Assembly: GCA_947371915.1 (NCBI GenBank)
Contig: CANBRM010000003.1
Location: 1-64,000 of the forward strand
Source of the DNA: Comamonadaceae bacterium
GTDB lineage: Bacteria > Pseudomonadota > Gammaproteobacteria > Burkholderiales > Burkholderiaceae_C
Reading direction: 5' to 3'
Length of the DNA stretch: 64,000 bases
The translations under genes and the position numbers were made by a program. Within the stretch, counting starts at the first letter, position 1. Every line of letters begins with the position of its first letter. The notes below the pieces were generated by a model, which worked only from the letters and a program-made list of their open reading frames with translations, did no database searches and was not told the DNA's origin. Of the stretch, positions 52,970 through 64,000 are shown piece by piece.

Positions 52970-53743
52970 ATGTGCCAACTGTTAGGCCTCAACTGCAACA
53001 ACCCCACAGACGCCACCTTCAGCTTCAGTGGTTTTGCACAGCGCGCGGGCATCACCGATCACCACGGTGACGGCTGGGGCATTGCATTTTTTGAAGGCTC
53101 AGAACAAGACCGGGGCCTGCGCCATTTCATTGACCATTTGCCCGCCAGCAAGTCGCCCGTGGCGGAACTGATACGGCAATACCCCATCAAAAGCCGCAAC
53201 GTGATTGCGCACATCCGCAAAGCCACACAAGGCGTGGTGGCGCTGGAGAACTGCCACCCTTTTGTGCGCGAACTCTGGGGCCGCTATTGGGTGTTTGCTC
53301 ATAACGGCAACCTAGAAAATTACAAACCCAACTTGCACGGCAACTTCAAACCTGTGGGCCACACCGACAGCGAAGAAGCGTTTTGCTGGTTGATGCAAGA
53401 ACTGGCCAAATCACACGCCAGCGTGCCCTCGACCGAAGAGCTCACCTTGACCTTGCGCGAGTTGGTGCCTCAGGTCGCGAAGCACGGCACGTTCAACTTT
53501 TTGCTTTCCAACGGGCAGGCGCTGTGGGCCCATGCGTCAACCCACCTCTGGTACATCGAGCGTCAATACCCGTTTGCCACGGCCACCTTGAGCGATCAGG
53601 ACATGCGCATCAACTTTGCTGAACATGCAAAACCCGATGACCGCGTGGCTGTAGTGGTCACCGCGCCGTTGACCACCGATGAGGTGTGGACGGCATTTAA
53701 GCCGGGAGAGCTGAAAGTATTTATCGAAGGCCGCGAAGCTTAA
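52970..53743 (+). CDS. Class II glutamine amidotransferase (YafJ-like)
   Basis: The 257-residue protein keeps the N-terminal nucleophile Cys2 (MCQLLGLNCNNPTDATFSF), the HHGDGWGIAFFEG loop, HIRKATQGVVALENCHPF and FAHNGNLENY, all of the Ntn-type glutaminase fold. YafJ-type proteins have no known acceptor domain; GatD-like or gamma-glutamyl hydrolysis roles have been suggested. It converges on gshB with 4 bp between stops, which fits a glutamyl or glutathione theme but proves nothing. Confidence 0.9.
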   Translation: MCQLLGLNCNNPTDATFSFSGFAQRAGITDHHGDGWGIAFFEGSEQDRGLRHFIDHLPASKSPVAELIRQYPIKSRNVIAHIRKATQGVVALENCHPFVRELWGRYWVFAHNGNLENYKPNLHGNFKPVGHTDSEEAFCWLMQELAKSHASVPSTEELTLTLRELVPQVAKHGTFNFLLSNGQALWAHASTHLWYIERQYPFATATLSDQDMRINFAEHAKPDDRVAVVVTAPLTTDEVWTAFKPGELKVFIEGREA

Positions 53744-53747
53744 AACA

Positions 53748-54695
53748 TCAAGCCGCGGCAGCTTCTAAGGCATCGATGAACATCGCGGCCACATCAAAGC
53801 CGGCTTGGTCAAAGATCTCTTGGAAACACGTGGGGCTGGTGACGTTCACCTCGGTCAAGCAATCGCCAATCACATCCAAGCCCACCAGCAGCAAACCGCG
53901 TGCCGCCAACATGGGGCCCAAGGCTTCTGCAATTTCACGATCTCGTGCAGAGATGGCTTGCGCCACGCCCTTGCCGCCTGCCGCTAAGTTGCCGCGCACT
54001 TCACCGCCTTGCGGAATACGCGCCAAGCAAAAAGGCACCACTTGACCGCCAATGACCAAGACGCGCTTGTCGCCCTGATCTATGGCGGGGATGAACTTTT
54101 GCACCATCACCGTTTGTGCACCGTCACGGTTGAGGGTCTCGACGATGGCACCGAGGTTCAAGCCATCATCTTTCACACGAAAGATGCCCATGCCGCCCAT
54201 GCCATCGAGCGGCTTCAAGATGATGTCGCGATGCTGCGCATGGAAAGCGCGAATGGCATCGGCGCTGCGTGTCACCAGCGTCGGGCTGATGAAACGCTCA
54301 AATTCCAGAATTGCTAATTTCTCAGGATGGTCACGCAAAGCACGCGGCTTGTTGAACACCTTGGCGCCTTCGCGCTCGGCTTGTTCGAGCAGGTGGGTGG
54401 CGTAAAAGTATTCGCTGTCAAAAGGCGGGTCTTTGCGCATCACGATGGCGTCTGCAACGTGCAGCGCAAAATCGACATCCACACCCTGCACCTCAAACCA
54501 ATCGGTCGCATCGCCTGTCAAACGCACACGTTGGACGCGTGCCGTGACTTTTTGGCCGCTTTGCCACACGATGTCTTGTGGCTCGCATGCCAGCACCTGA
54601 TGGCCACGCTTTTGCGCTTCGCGCATCATGGCGAAGGTCGTGTCCTTGTAAATTTTGAAGGACGAGAGCGGATCGGCGACGAACAGAATGTGCAT
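53748..54695 (-). CDS. gshB: Glutathione synthetase
   Basis: The 315-residue ATP-grasp ligase joins gamma-glutamylcysteine and glycine. Motifs: ILFVADPLSSFKIYKDTTFA at the start, MRKDPPFDSEYFYATHLLEQ, DIILKPLDGMGGMGIFRV and GLDVIGDCLTEVNVTSPT. It is the third gene of gshA - kup - gshB, with kup ending 3 bp before its ATG. Confidence 0.96.
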   Translation of the reverse strand: MHILFVADPLSSFKIYKDTTFAMMREAQKRGHQVLACEPQDIVWQSGQKVTARVQRVRLTGDATDWFEVQGVDVDFALHVADAIVMRKDPPFDSEYFYATHLLEQAEREGAKVFNKPRALRDHPEKLAILEFERFISPTLVTRSADAIRAFHAQHRDIILKPLDGMGGMGIFRVKDDGLNLGAIVETLNRDGAQTVMVQKFIPAIDQGDKRVLVIGGQVVPFCLARIPQGGEVRGNLAAGGKGVAQAISARDREIAEALGPMLAARGLLLVGLDVIGDCLTEVNVTSPTCFQEIFDQAGFDVAAMFIDALEAAAA

Positions 54696-54698
54696 GGT

Positions 54699-56573
54699 TT
54701 AGATCTCGATCTTGCTGCCCAACTCAACCACCGAGTTGCTCGGCAAGTTCAAGAAGTCCGCAGCCGAGCTGGCATTGAGGTGCATTTGGGCAAAGATCTT
54801 TTCACGCCATGGCGCCATGCCCGTGCCAAGGGTTGGCACGATGCTGTCACGCGACAAGAAGTAGCTGGTGGTCATGGGGTTGACCTCGCAGCCCATGCCA
54901 CGCAAATGCGTCAAGGCGCCCGGCACATCGGGGTTGTCTTTGAAGCCGTAGTGGATGACCACTTGCCAGCACTCGTTGGCCAACGGTGTGATGACCAAGC
55001 GTTCGCTCTCTGCGATCCAAGGCACTTCGTGGTTTTGCACATTCACAAACAGGTTTTGCTTGTGCAGCACTTTGTTGTGTTTGAGGTTGTGCAACAGCGC
55101 GTTGGGCACCGAGCCTTTGCCGGTGGTCAAGAACACCGCCGTACCTTCAACACGTGTAGGTGGCGACAAGAAGACGGCTTCTAAGAAGCTGTCCAAATCA
55201 AGCGCCTCTTCTTGGCGAATGTCGTTGAGCAGCTCACGACCATCGCGCCAAATCAACATGAGCATCATGATGAAGGCCGCAATCAACAGTGGGAACCAAC
55301 CGCCGTCAAACAACTTGAGCAAGTTGGAGGCCCAGAAGGTCAGGTCAATCACAAAGAAAAAGCCGGTCGCGCCCAAGCACATCCAGAGCGGGTATTTCCA
55401 GCTGTAGCGGACCACGAAGAAAGTCAACACGGTGGTGATGAGCATGTCGGTACACACCGCAATGCCGTACGCCGCGGCTAAATTACTGGACGACTTGAAC
55501 ATCACCACGGCCAGCACGATGACAGCAAACAAGCCCCAGTTGACGAAAGGAATGTAGATTTGACCGGTGTCTTTGACGCTGGTGTGCAGCACTTGCAAGC
55601 GGGGCAAAAAGCCCATTTGCACCACTTGCTTGGTGACGCTGAACGCACCTGAAATCAAAGCTTGCGAGGCGATCACCGTGGCGGCAGTAGCCAAAATCAC
55701 CAAGGGCAACAACAACCATTCGGGGGCCATGTTGAAGAAGGGATTGGACACGGCATCAGGGTCGCTCAACAACAAGGCGCCTTGACCGAAGTAGTTCAAG
55801 GTCAACGAGGGCATGACCACCGTGAACCACGCCATGCGGATCGGCTTTTTGCCAAAGTGCCCCATGTCTGCGTACAAGGCTTCGCCGCCCGTCACACACA
55901 ACACCACAGCACCCAAAATCAAAAAGGTCACCTCGGGCTCGGCGAAGATAAAACGCAAAGCATGGTGCGGGCTGATGGCCCACAAAATTTCTGGATGAAA
56001 CGCGATGTGATACAGGCCCAAAGCCGCAATGGCCACAAACCAAATCACGGTGATGGGGCCAAAAAACTTACCAATGCCACTGGTGCCGCGCTTTTGCACG
56101 GCAAACAAGCCGAACAAAATCACGATGGTCAGCGGAATCACGTACTTCTTGAAAGCCGGTGAGACCACCTCCAAACCTTCAACCGCCGAGAGCACAGAAA
56201 TGGCCGGCGTGATCACCCCGTCGCCATAAAACAAACAGGTGCCAAAAATGCCAACGATCAGCATGCGTTGTCGCAGCTTGGGTTTGTCTTTGACCGCCAT
56301 GGAAGCCAGCGCCAACATGGCCACCAAGCCGCCCTCACCGTTGTTGTCCGCACGCAGCACCAAGACCACATACTTGATGGACACGATGATGGTCAAGGTC
56401 CAAAAGAAAATGGACAAGATGCCAAAAATGTTGTCGGGCGTGAACTGCACATGGCCCGAACCAAACACTTCTTTCATCGCATACAGCACGCTGGTGCCGA
56501 TGTCGCCGTAAACGACGCCAATCGCGCCTAAGGTGAGCGCCGCGAGCGACGATTTACCGTGTTGTTCCATCAT
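54699..56573 (-). CDS. kup: Kup-type low-affinity potassium transporter
   Basis: The 624-residue protein has the twelve N-terminal membrane helices and C-terminal cytoplasmic tail of the KUP family, with [34 protein letters not shown]-like loop, [20 protein letters not shown] and [20 protein letters not shown]. It lies between gshA and gshB; in this order potassium uptake and glutathione synthesis may be co-expressed, as glutathione also gates potassium efflux. Confidence 0.96.
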   Translation of the reverse strand: MMEQHGKSSLAALTLGAIGVVYGDIGTSVLYAMKEVFGSGHVQFTPDNIFGILSIFFWTLTIIVSIKYVVLVLRADNNGEGGLVAMLALASMAVKDKPKLRQRMLIVGIFGTCLFYGDGVITPAISVLSAVEGLEVVSPAFKKYVIPLTIVILFGLFAVQKRGTSGIGKFFGPITVIWFVAIAALGLYHIAFHPEILWAISPHHALRFIFAEPEVTFLILGAVVLCVTGGEALYADMGHFGKKPIRMAWFTVVMPSLTLNYFGQGALLLSDPDAVSNPFFNMAPEWLLLPLVILATAATVIASQALISGAFSVTKQVVQMGFLPRLQVLHTSVKDTGQIYIPFVNWGLFAVIVLAVVMFKSSSNLAAAYGIAVCTDMLITTVLTFFVVRYSWKYPLWMCLGATGFFFVIDLTFWASNLLKLFDGGWFPLLIAAFIMMLMLIWRDGRELLNDIRQEEALDLDSFLEAVFLSPPTRVEGTAVFLTTGKGSVPNALLHNLKHNKVLHKQNLFVNVQNHEVPWIAESERLVITPLANECWQVVIHYGFKDNPDVPGALTHLRGMGCEVNPMTTSYFLSRDSIVPTLGTGMAPWREKIFAQMHLNASSAADFLNLPSNSVVELGSKIEI

Positions 56574-56578
56574 TCACC

Positions 56579-57874
56579 TCAGTCGTAATTTTCTGCTTCA
56601 GGGTCGGTAGCTTCGAGCTCGTAACTCGCGGCCAGCATGGCCAAACGACCAATGACACCGTACATGTAAAAGCGGTTTGGCGTACTCGCACCTGGCTTCA
56701 TGCCAGGCTGCGGCGTATGCGCGCTTTGTTCAAACGCCAAGGGCACAAAGCTCGCACCGGGGGCGTTGAGGTTTTCATCCACACCACGCTCGGCGTGCAC
56801 GCGGTAAAAACCACCCACCACGTAGCGGTCCATCATGTAAACCACAGGCTCGGCCACCGCGTCGTTCACGCGCTCATTGGTCAACACGCCTTCTTGAATG
56901 ATGACTTGGTTCACCGACTGGCCATCTTTGACCACGCTCATTTTGTTGCGCGTCTTGCGGTTGAGCACATCCAAATCTTTGACATCACGCACGGTCATGA
57001 TGCCCATGCCGTAAGTGCCGTTGTCGGCCTTGACGACCACAAAAGGTTTTTCGTTGATGCCGTACTCTTTGTATTTGCGCTTGATCTTGGTGAGCAAAGC
57101 ATCCACATTGGTCTGCAAACACTCCATACCCGTGCCCTCGGCGAAGTTCACTTCACCGCATTGGTTGAACATGGGGTTGATCAGCCAAGGATCGATGCCC
57201 AAGAGCTTGCCAAAGCGCTTGGCCACTTCTTCGTAACACGCAAAGTGGGTGCTCTTACGACGCACGCTCCAGCCTGCATGCAGCGGTGGCAAGAGATGCT
57301 GCTCGTGCAAGTCTTCCAAAATGCCGGGAATGCCGGCGCTCAAATCGTTGTTGAGCAAGATCGTGCACGGGTCGAAGTCTTTCAGGCCCACACGACGCGC
57401 GCTGCGAATCACCGGTTCTAAGGTGACGCTGTCGCCATTGGGCAAATCGATGGTGGTGTTTTCTTTGATCTCGGGGTTGATCGAGCCAATGCGCACGTTC
57501 AAACCAGCCATGTGGAAGATGCGCTGCAGCTGCGCCACGTTCGACAAATAGAAGGTGTTGCGCGTGTGGTTCTCGGGAATCAACAGCAGGTTGCGCGCTT
57601 CTGGACAGATCTTTTCGATCGCAGCCATGGCGGCTTGCACCGCCAAGGGCAGCATTTCGGGGGTGAGGTTGTTCCAGCCGCCGGGGTAGAGGTTGGTGTC
57701 GACGGGGGCCAGCTTGAAACCGGCATTGCGCACGTCGACCGAACTGTAGAACGGGGGCGTGTGCTCCATCCATTCGAGGCGAAACCAGCGCTCAATGGCG
57801 GGCATGGAATCGAGAATGCGCTGCTCAAGCTCGTTGATGGGGCCGGTGAGGGCCGTGATGAGATGGGGAACCAT
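56579..57874 (-). CDS. gshA: Glutamate-cysteine ligase, proteobacterial ATP-grasp-like type
   Basis: The 431-residue protein is the short GshA type of betaproteobacteria (TIGR02049 group), unlike the 518-residue E. coli enzyme. Recognisable stretches are FYSSVDVRNAGFKLAPVDTN, LYPGGWNNL, LLLIPENHTRN, LNNDLSAGIPGIL, INPMFNQCGEVNFAEGTGME and VVKADNGTYGMGIMTV. It catalyses the first step of glutathione synthesis. GAAGGA stands before ATG 57874; kup starts 5 bp downstream. Confidence 0.94.
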   Translation of the reverse strand: MVPHLITALTGPINELEQRILDSMPAIERWFRLEWMEHTPPFYSSVDVRNAGFKLAPVDTNLYPGGWNNLTPEMLPLAVQAAMAAIEKICPEARNLLLIPENHTRNTFYLSNVAQLQRIFHMAGLNVRIGSINPEIKENTTIDLPNGDSVTLEPVIRSARRVGLKDFDPCTILLNNDLSAGIPGILEDLHEQHLLPPLHAGWSVRRKSTHFACYEEVAKRFGKLLGIDPWLINPMFNQCGEVNFAEGTGMECLQTNVDALLTKIKRKYKEYGINEKPFVVVKADNGTYGMGIMTVRDVKDLDVLNRKTRNKMSVVKDGQSVNQVIIQEGVLTNERVNDAVAEPVVYMMDRYVVGGFYRVHAERGVDENLNAPGASFVPLAFEQSAHTPQPGMKPGASTPNRFYMYGVIGRLAMLAASYELEATDPEAENYD

Positions 57875-57955
57875 GGTGTCCTTCTTGATGGAGCGTCATT
57901 CTAGGCCGTCAGGTCATTCCTCTTTTTAGAGGCCCAACCTCATAGCAGCGCCGGT

Positions 57956-59236
57956 TTAGACGCGGATTTCGCCTTGACCCAAAACCACGTATTTCAATGA
58001 AGTCAGGCCTTCAATGCCCACAGGGCCACGGGCGTGAAATTTGTCGGTGGAAATGCCTATTTCAGCCCCTAAACCGTATTCAAAACCATCTGCAAATCGG
58101 GTGCTGGCGTTGACCATCACGCTGGACGAGTCCACCTCGCGCAAGAAACGCTGGGCGTGCATATGGTCACGCGTGAGGATGGATTCGGTGTGGTGACTGG
58201 AGTAGTGGTTGATGTGGGCAATGGCCTCGTCCAAGCCTGTCACCACTTTGACGCTGATGATGGGGCCGAGGTATTCCTCAAACCAATCTTGCTCGGTGGC
58301 GTCTTTGAGGTGAGCACCTGGGATGCTGGCGAGGATGGCTTTGGCTTCTGGGCAACAACGCATTTCCACACCTTTGGCAGCGTAAATCGCCCCAATCTTG
58401 GGCAAGAACTCTGCAGCCACACCGCGCGCTACCAACAAGCTTTCGCTGGCATTGCACGGGCTGTACTTTTGAGTTTTGGCGTTGTCGGCCACAGTGACGG
58501 CCATGGCGATGTCGCACGGGTCGTCCACATAGGTGTGGCAGTTGCCGTCCAAGTGTTTGATGACCGGCACTTTGGCCTCACGGCTGATGCGCTCAATCAA
58601 GCCTTTGCCGCCGCGGGGGATGATGACGTCCACATACTGAGGCATGGCAATGAGGTGGCCCACGGCCTCGCGGTCGGTGGTTTGCACCAGTTGCACCGCG
58701 TCGGTGGGCAAGCCACTGTCGATCAAGGCTTGTTGAACCAACTTAGCCAAGGCTTTGTTGGACTCAATCGCTTCCGAGCCGCCGCGCAAGATACACGCGT
58801 TGCCACTCTTGATAGAGAGCGACGCAGCTTCAATCGTCACGTTAGGACGACTCTCGAAAATCATGCCGAACACGCCCAAAGGCACGCGCATTTGACCCAC
58901 GCGAATGCCACTGGGCTGCTCTTTCAAACCTGTGATTTCGCCAATCACCTCGGGCATGGCGGCGAGTTGCTCGCAGCCTTGTGCGCAGGTTTCCAATACT
59001 TTGGGGGTGAGCTTCAAGCGGTCGACCATGGGCGCATCTAAGCCTGCTGCCATGGCACGGGCTATGTCTTTGGCATTGTCAATTTGCAGCGCATCAATGT
59101 TGGCACGCAGCAAAGCGGCCAAAGCACGCAAGGCTTTGTTTTTGACAGCCGCAGAAGCTTTGGCCATCTGCGCCGAGGCTGTCTTGGCTTGCGCGCCCAA
59201 GACATTCATGTGGTCAGCGACGTTGAGTTCGGTCAT
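57956..59236 (-). CDS. proA: Gamma-glutamyl phosphate reductase
   Basis: The 426-residue NADPH-dependent enzyme of proline synthesis has the catalytic Cys in [13 protein letters not shown], with [32 protein letters not shown] and [23 protein letters not shown] 59236 is chosen; the longer frame to 59281 lies in the gap and lower end of holA. It follows holA on the same strand and ends 81 bp before gshA. Confidence 0.96.
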   Translation of the reverse strand: MTELNVADHMNVLGAQAKTASAQMAKASAAVKNKALRALAALLRANIDALQIDNAKDIARAMAAGLDAPMVDRLKLTPKVLETCAQGCEQLAAMPEVIGEITGLKEQPSGIRVGQMRVPLGVFGMIFESRPNVTIEAASLSIKSGNACILRGGSEAIESNKALAKLVQQALIDSGLPTDAVQLVQTTDREAVGHLIAMPQYVDVIIPRGGKGLIERISREAKVPVIKHLDGNCHTYVDDPCDIAMAVTVADNAKTQKYSPCNASESLLVARGVAAEFLPKIGAIYAAKGVEMRCCPEAKAILASIPGAHLKDATEQDWFEEYLGPIISVKVVTGLDEAIAHINHYSSHHTESILTRDHMHAQRFLREVDSSSVMVNASTRFADGFEYGLGAEIGISTDKFHARGPVGIEGLTSLKYVVLGQGEIRV

Positions 59237-59250
59237 GGTGTGGTTTTCTT

Positions 59251-60321
59251 TCAAGCTTGGCGCGGCATACACGCACGACACAGGCGCAAGGCCAAACGGT
59301 GCAAGGCCTGCCAGTTATCGGTCGGCCAATCGGCCACTTTGAGGCCTTTGACAATGCCATCGACTTGGTGAGCCGATTGCAATAATTTCTCCAGCATGCC
59401 CACGCTCAAGCGCGGCAGCACACGTTCAAACAAACGCTCACGCGGGCCCCAAATGCGTTGCTCGCGCAGCGCCATGGGCAAGGCTTTGCCTGCAGCCACC
59501 GCGTCTTTGACACGCTTCAAAGCACGAATTTCTTCAGCCAGCGTGTAGTGCACCAGCACCTCGGCTTCGCCCTCGGCCTTGAGGCCATCGAGCATGCGCT
59601 GCACACGCAAGGGCTGGCCACTGAGCACGGCCTCGGAGAGCTTGAACACGTCATAGCGGGCCACATTCAGCACCGCGCGCTCCACCTGCTCAAAGCTCAA
59701 CTCCCCAGTGGGGTAAAGCAAGCCGAGTTTTTGAATTTCTTGATGTGCCGCCAACAAATTGCCTTCCACCCGATCGGCAAAAAACTGCAAGGTGTGTTGG
59801 CCCGCTTCGCCTTCGCTCACGCGCTGCTGTTGCGCGCCCAAGCGATGCGCAATCCAAGTGGGTAAGGTGTGGCGCTCAATCGGGTCAATTTGCACGCTGA
59901 TGCCGTTGTTCTCCAAGGCGGTAAACCACGCGGAGCTTTTGGTGGCTTTGTCCAAGCGCGGCAGCAAAACCACCGTCAGGGTGCTGTCATTGCCCACCGC
60001 CAATTCCGCGATGTTTTGTAACGCCACGCTGCCATCTTTACCGGGCTTGCCCGAGGGGATGCGGATTTCAATCAACTGCTTGTCGGCAAACAAACTCATG
60101 GAGCCACCGGCCGCCAACACCTCGCCCCAGTCGAAGTGCGCACCCGCCACCGTGAACACGCTGCGCTCGGTGAAGCCTTGTGCACGCGCGGTGACACGAA
60201 GCGCATCCAAGGCTTCTTGCTGCAACAAAGGCTCATCGCCATGGAAGGTGTAGAGGCTGCGCAGGCCTTTAGACGCCTGCGTCTGCAGGTGCTGGCTGAA
60301 TTGCGAGGCGGCGACTTGCAT
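59251..60321 (-). CDS. holA: DNA polymerase III delta subunit
   Basis: The 356-residue clamp-loader subunit has the N-terminal [23 protein letters not shown] and the helical third domain ([38 protein letters not shown]). It opens the beta clamp in the DnaX complex. It is in the usual leuS - lptE - holA order, with 2 bp between the lptE stop and its start. Confidence 0.94.
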   Translation of the reverse strand: MQVAASQFSQHLQTQASKGLRSLYTFHGDEPLLQQEALDALRVTARAQGFTERSVFTVAGAHFDWGEVLAAGGSMSLFADKQLIEIRIPSGKPGKDGSVALQNIAELAVGNDSTLTVVLLPRLDKATKSSAWFTALENNGISVQIDPIERHTLPTWIAHRLGAQQQRVSEGEAGQHTLQFFADRVEGNLLAAHQEIQKLGLLYPTGELSFEQVERAVLNVARYDVFKLSEAVLSGQPLRVQRMLDGLKAEGEAEVLVHYTLAEEIRALKRVKDAVAAGKALPMALREQRIWGPRERLFERVLPRLSVGMLEKLLQSAHQVDGIVKGLKVADWPTDNWQALHRLALRLCRACMPRQA

Positions 60322-60323
60322 GG

Positions 60324-60830
60324 TCAGAGCTGACGAATGGCTGCCAGACGCCGCTGAATTTGCTGCACCAAGTCGTTTTCCATGTCGCGGTACAACAAGC
60401 CTTCTTCCGACTCTTTGGACAAGGCACCGGTTTCGTTGAAGTTGATGTCGCGGGTGAGCACCAATTCGGTGTCGGGAATCAACTCTTTGCCCCTCTGCGT
60501 ACGCACGCGAAAGCGGTAGCGCAGGCGCAATTGGAATTCACGAATCGCACCTGTGGAGGTGCGGCCCACCACCACTTTTTCACGCAACTCCATCAGCTGA
60601 TCAAAGATGACTTGGGCGCGTTCGATTTGCTTTGAATCGGTGATGACTTCCACTTGGCCCGTGGCAGCCAAACTGCGATGCAGCTTGATGCCTAAAGGCG
60701 ACACCACAGGCACACTGCTGAAGAGGGTGCTGAACGCGTAGTTCGGCGCCTTGCGCAACTCAAAGCCGCAGCCTGCCAGCCCAACAGCGAGGCCAGAGAA
60801 AATCAACAGGGCACGGCGTGTGGTGGACAT
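60324..60830 (-). CDS. lptE: LPS-assembly lipoprotein LptE
   Basis: The 168-residue protein has a lipoprotein signal (LLIFSGLAVGLAGCGFELR, lipobox LAGC) and the LptE fold stretches FSSVPVVSPLGIKLHRSLAA, IFDQLMELREKVVVGRTSTG and YRFRVRTQRGKELIPDTELV. It plugs the LptD barrel in the outer membrane. It lies 8 bp after leuS, and its product works with the LptA and LptB encoded about 22 kb away. Confidence 0.93.
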   Translation of the reverse strand: MSTTRRALLIFSGLAVGLAGCGFELRKAPNYAFSTLFSSVPVVSPLGIKLHRSLAATGQVEVITDSKQIERAQVIFDQLMELREKVVVGRTSTGAIREFQLRLRYRFRVRTQRGKELIPDTELVLTRDINFNETGALSKESEEGLLYRDMENDLVQQIQRRLAAIRQL

Positions 60831-60838
60831 GGCAGCTC

Positions 60839-63574
<2,736 letters not shown>

Positions 63575-63604
63575 TCACGGTCAAAGGCGGGGAATGGGGT
63601 GATT

Positions 63605-64000
63605 TTAGAGCTTTCGAGGGCGGCCAACGCCTGCGGGCTCGGTCATAAAGCCGATGCGGTTCATGCCCACTTGCTGGGCCAAGCCCATGACTTCGACCAC
63701 GCGGCCATAGGGCACCCGTTCATCTGCACGCAGCTGCACTTCCGGCAATGCGTCTGCGCCTTGCCCCGTGGCTTGTGCAGCACGTTGAGCCAAAACTTCT
63801 TTTAACGCGTCCAGAGAAACGGCTTGGTCATCCAAAAACACATCGCCTTTGGCATTGATCGCGACATTCACCGATTGCGGCGGCGCGCTGCTGGCTTGGG
63901 CGCTTTTATTTTTGGGCAAATCAAGCTTCAAGGCACTGACCATCAGGGGGGCGGTGATGATGAAAATCACCAACAGCACCATCATCACGTCGACCAAAGG
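63605..64000 (-). CDS. ExbD/TolR-family protein, N-terminus outside window
   Basis: The visible 131 codons begin inside the single membrane helix (PLVDVMMVLLVIFIITAPLM, with the functional Asp of the ExbD/TolR helix) and contain the periplasmic domain (VNVAINAKGDVFLDDQAVSL, RADERVPYGRVVEVMGLAQQ, GMNRIGFMTEP). The frame runs off the right edge, so the apparent GTG at 63997 is internal. ExbD/TolR works with ExbB/TolQ to energise TonB or TolA. The long variable C-terminal tail suits ExbD or TolR equally. Confidence 0.85.
   Translation of the reverse strand, partial: PLVDVMMVLLVIFIITAPLMVSALKLDLPKNKSAQASSAPPQSVNVAINAKGDVFLDDQAVSLDALKEVLAQRAAQATGQGADALPEVQLRADERVPYGRVVEVMGLAQQVGMNRIGFMTEPAGVGRPRKL

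Overview
The window is a chromosomal segment of a betaproteobacterium, most likely Burkholderiales and probably Comamonadaceae (a Limnohabitans/Rhodoferax-like organism). This placement is an inference from gene order: lptA-lptB-rpoN, argS-SPOR-dsbA, leuS-lptE-holA-proA and gshA-kup-gshB, together with the GC-rich codon usage of the housekeeping genes. No rRNA, tRNA or CRISPR array was seen.

Region 1 (1-10.7 kb) is an AT-richer accessory region with many broken genes. It holds the end of an unrecognised protein, a stranded helicase C-terminus, a PrlF-YhaV toxin-antitoxin pair whose promoter is covered by a perfect palindrome, an IS3-type transposase tail, an IS21-type istB pseudogene with four in-frame stops, a large HTH-ATPase-TPR regulator, several small unknown proteins, a DoxX-family pseudogene, an excisionase-type HTH protein, a membrane-protein remnant and a small protein resembling ribosome modulation factor.

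Region 2 (10.7-29.7 kb) is a PQQ alcohol-oxidation locus. At its centre is a quinoprotein alcohol dehydrogenase with the Asp-x-Asp signature of lanthanide-dependent enzymes (D310/D312). Around it are two c-type cytochromes, a MxaJ-like periplasmic protein, a Sel1-repeat protein and an AcoR-like sigma-54 activator. A NosR-like FMN/4Fe-4S membrane protein with its ApbE flavin transferase is transcribed divergently from a five-gene run: TonB receptor, YVTN beta-propeller, cytochrome b561, histidine kinase and response regulator. A second TonB receptor follows. I can read four GG-N10-GC (sigma-54) promoter candidates in front of the four transcription units and two copies of a 17-bp near-palindrome, which suggests one regulon under the linked activator. 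The inferred picture is periplasmic alcohol oxidation, electron flow through c cytochromes, and co-regulated metal or cofactor acquisition.

Region 3 (29.7-64 kb) is mostly core genome: rpe, apaG, thiL, pgpA, pncC, rlmL with a PIN-domain gene, rpoN, lptB, lptA, dsbA, a SPOR protein and argS. A lipid-linked sugar module follows (GtrB/ArnC-like transferase, GtrA, ArnT-like transferase, ChbG/YdjC deacetylase with a coupled LysR gene). After that come a TDT-family transporter, malate synthase G, a photolyase-related protein with apparently inverted domain order, an MFS exporter, a YafJ-type amidotransferase, gshB, kup, gshA, proA, holA, lptE, leuS and the end of an exbD/tolR gene that runs off the window.
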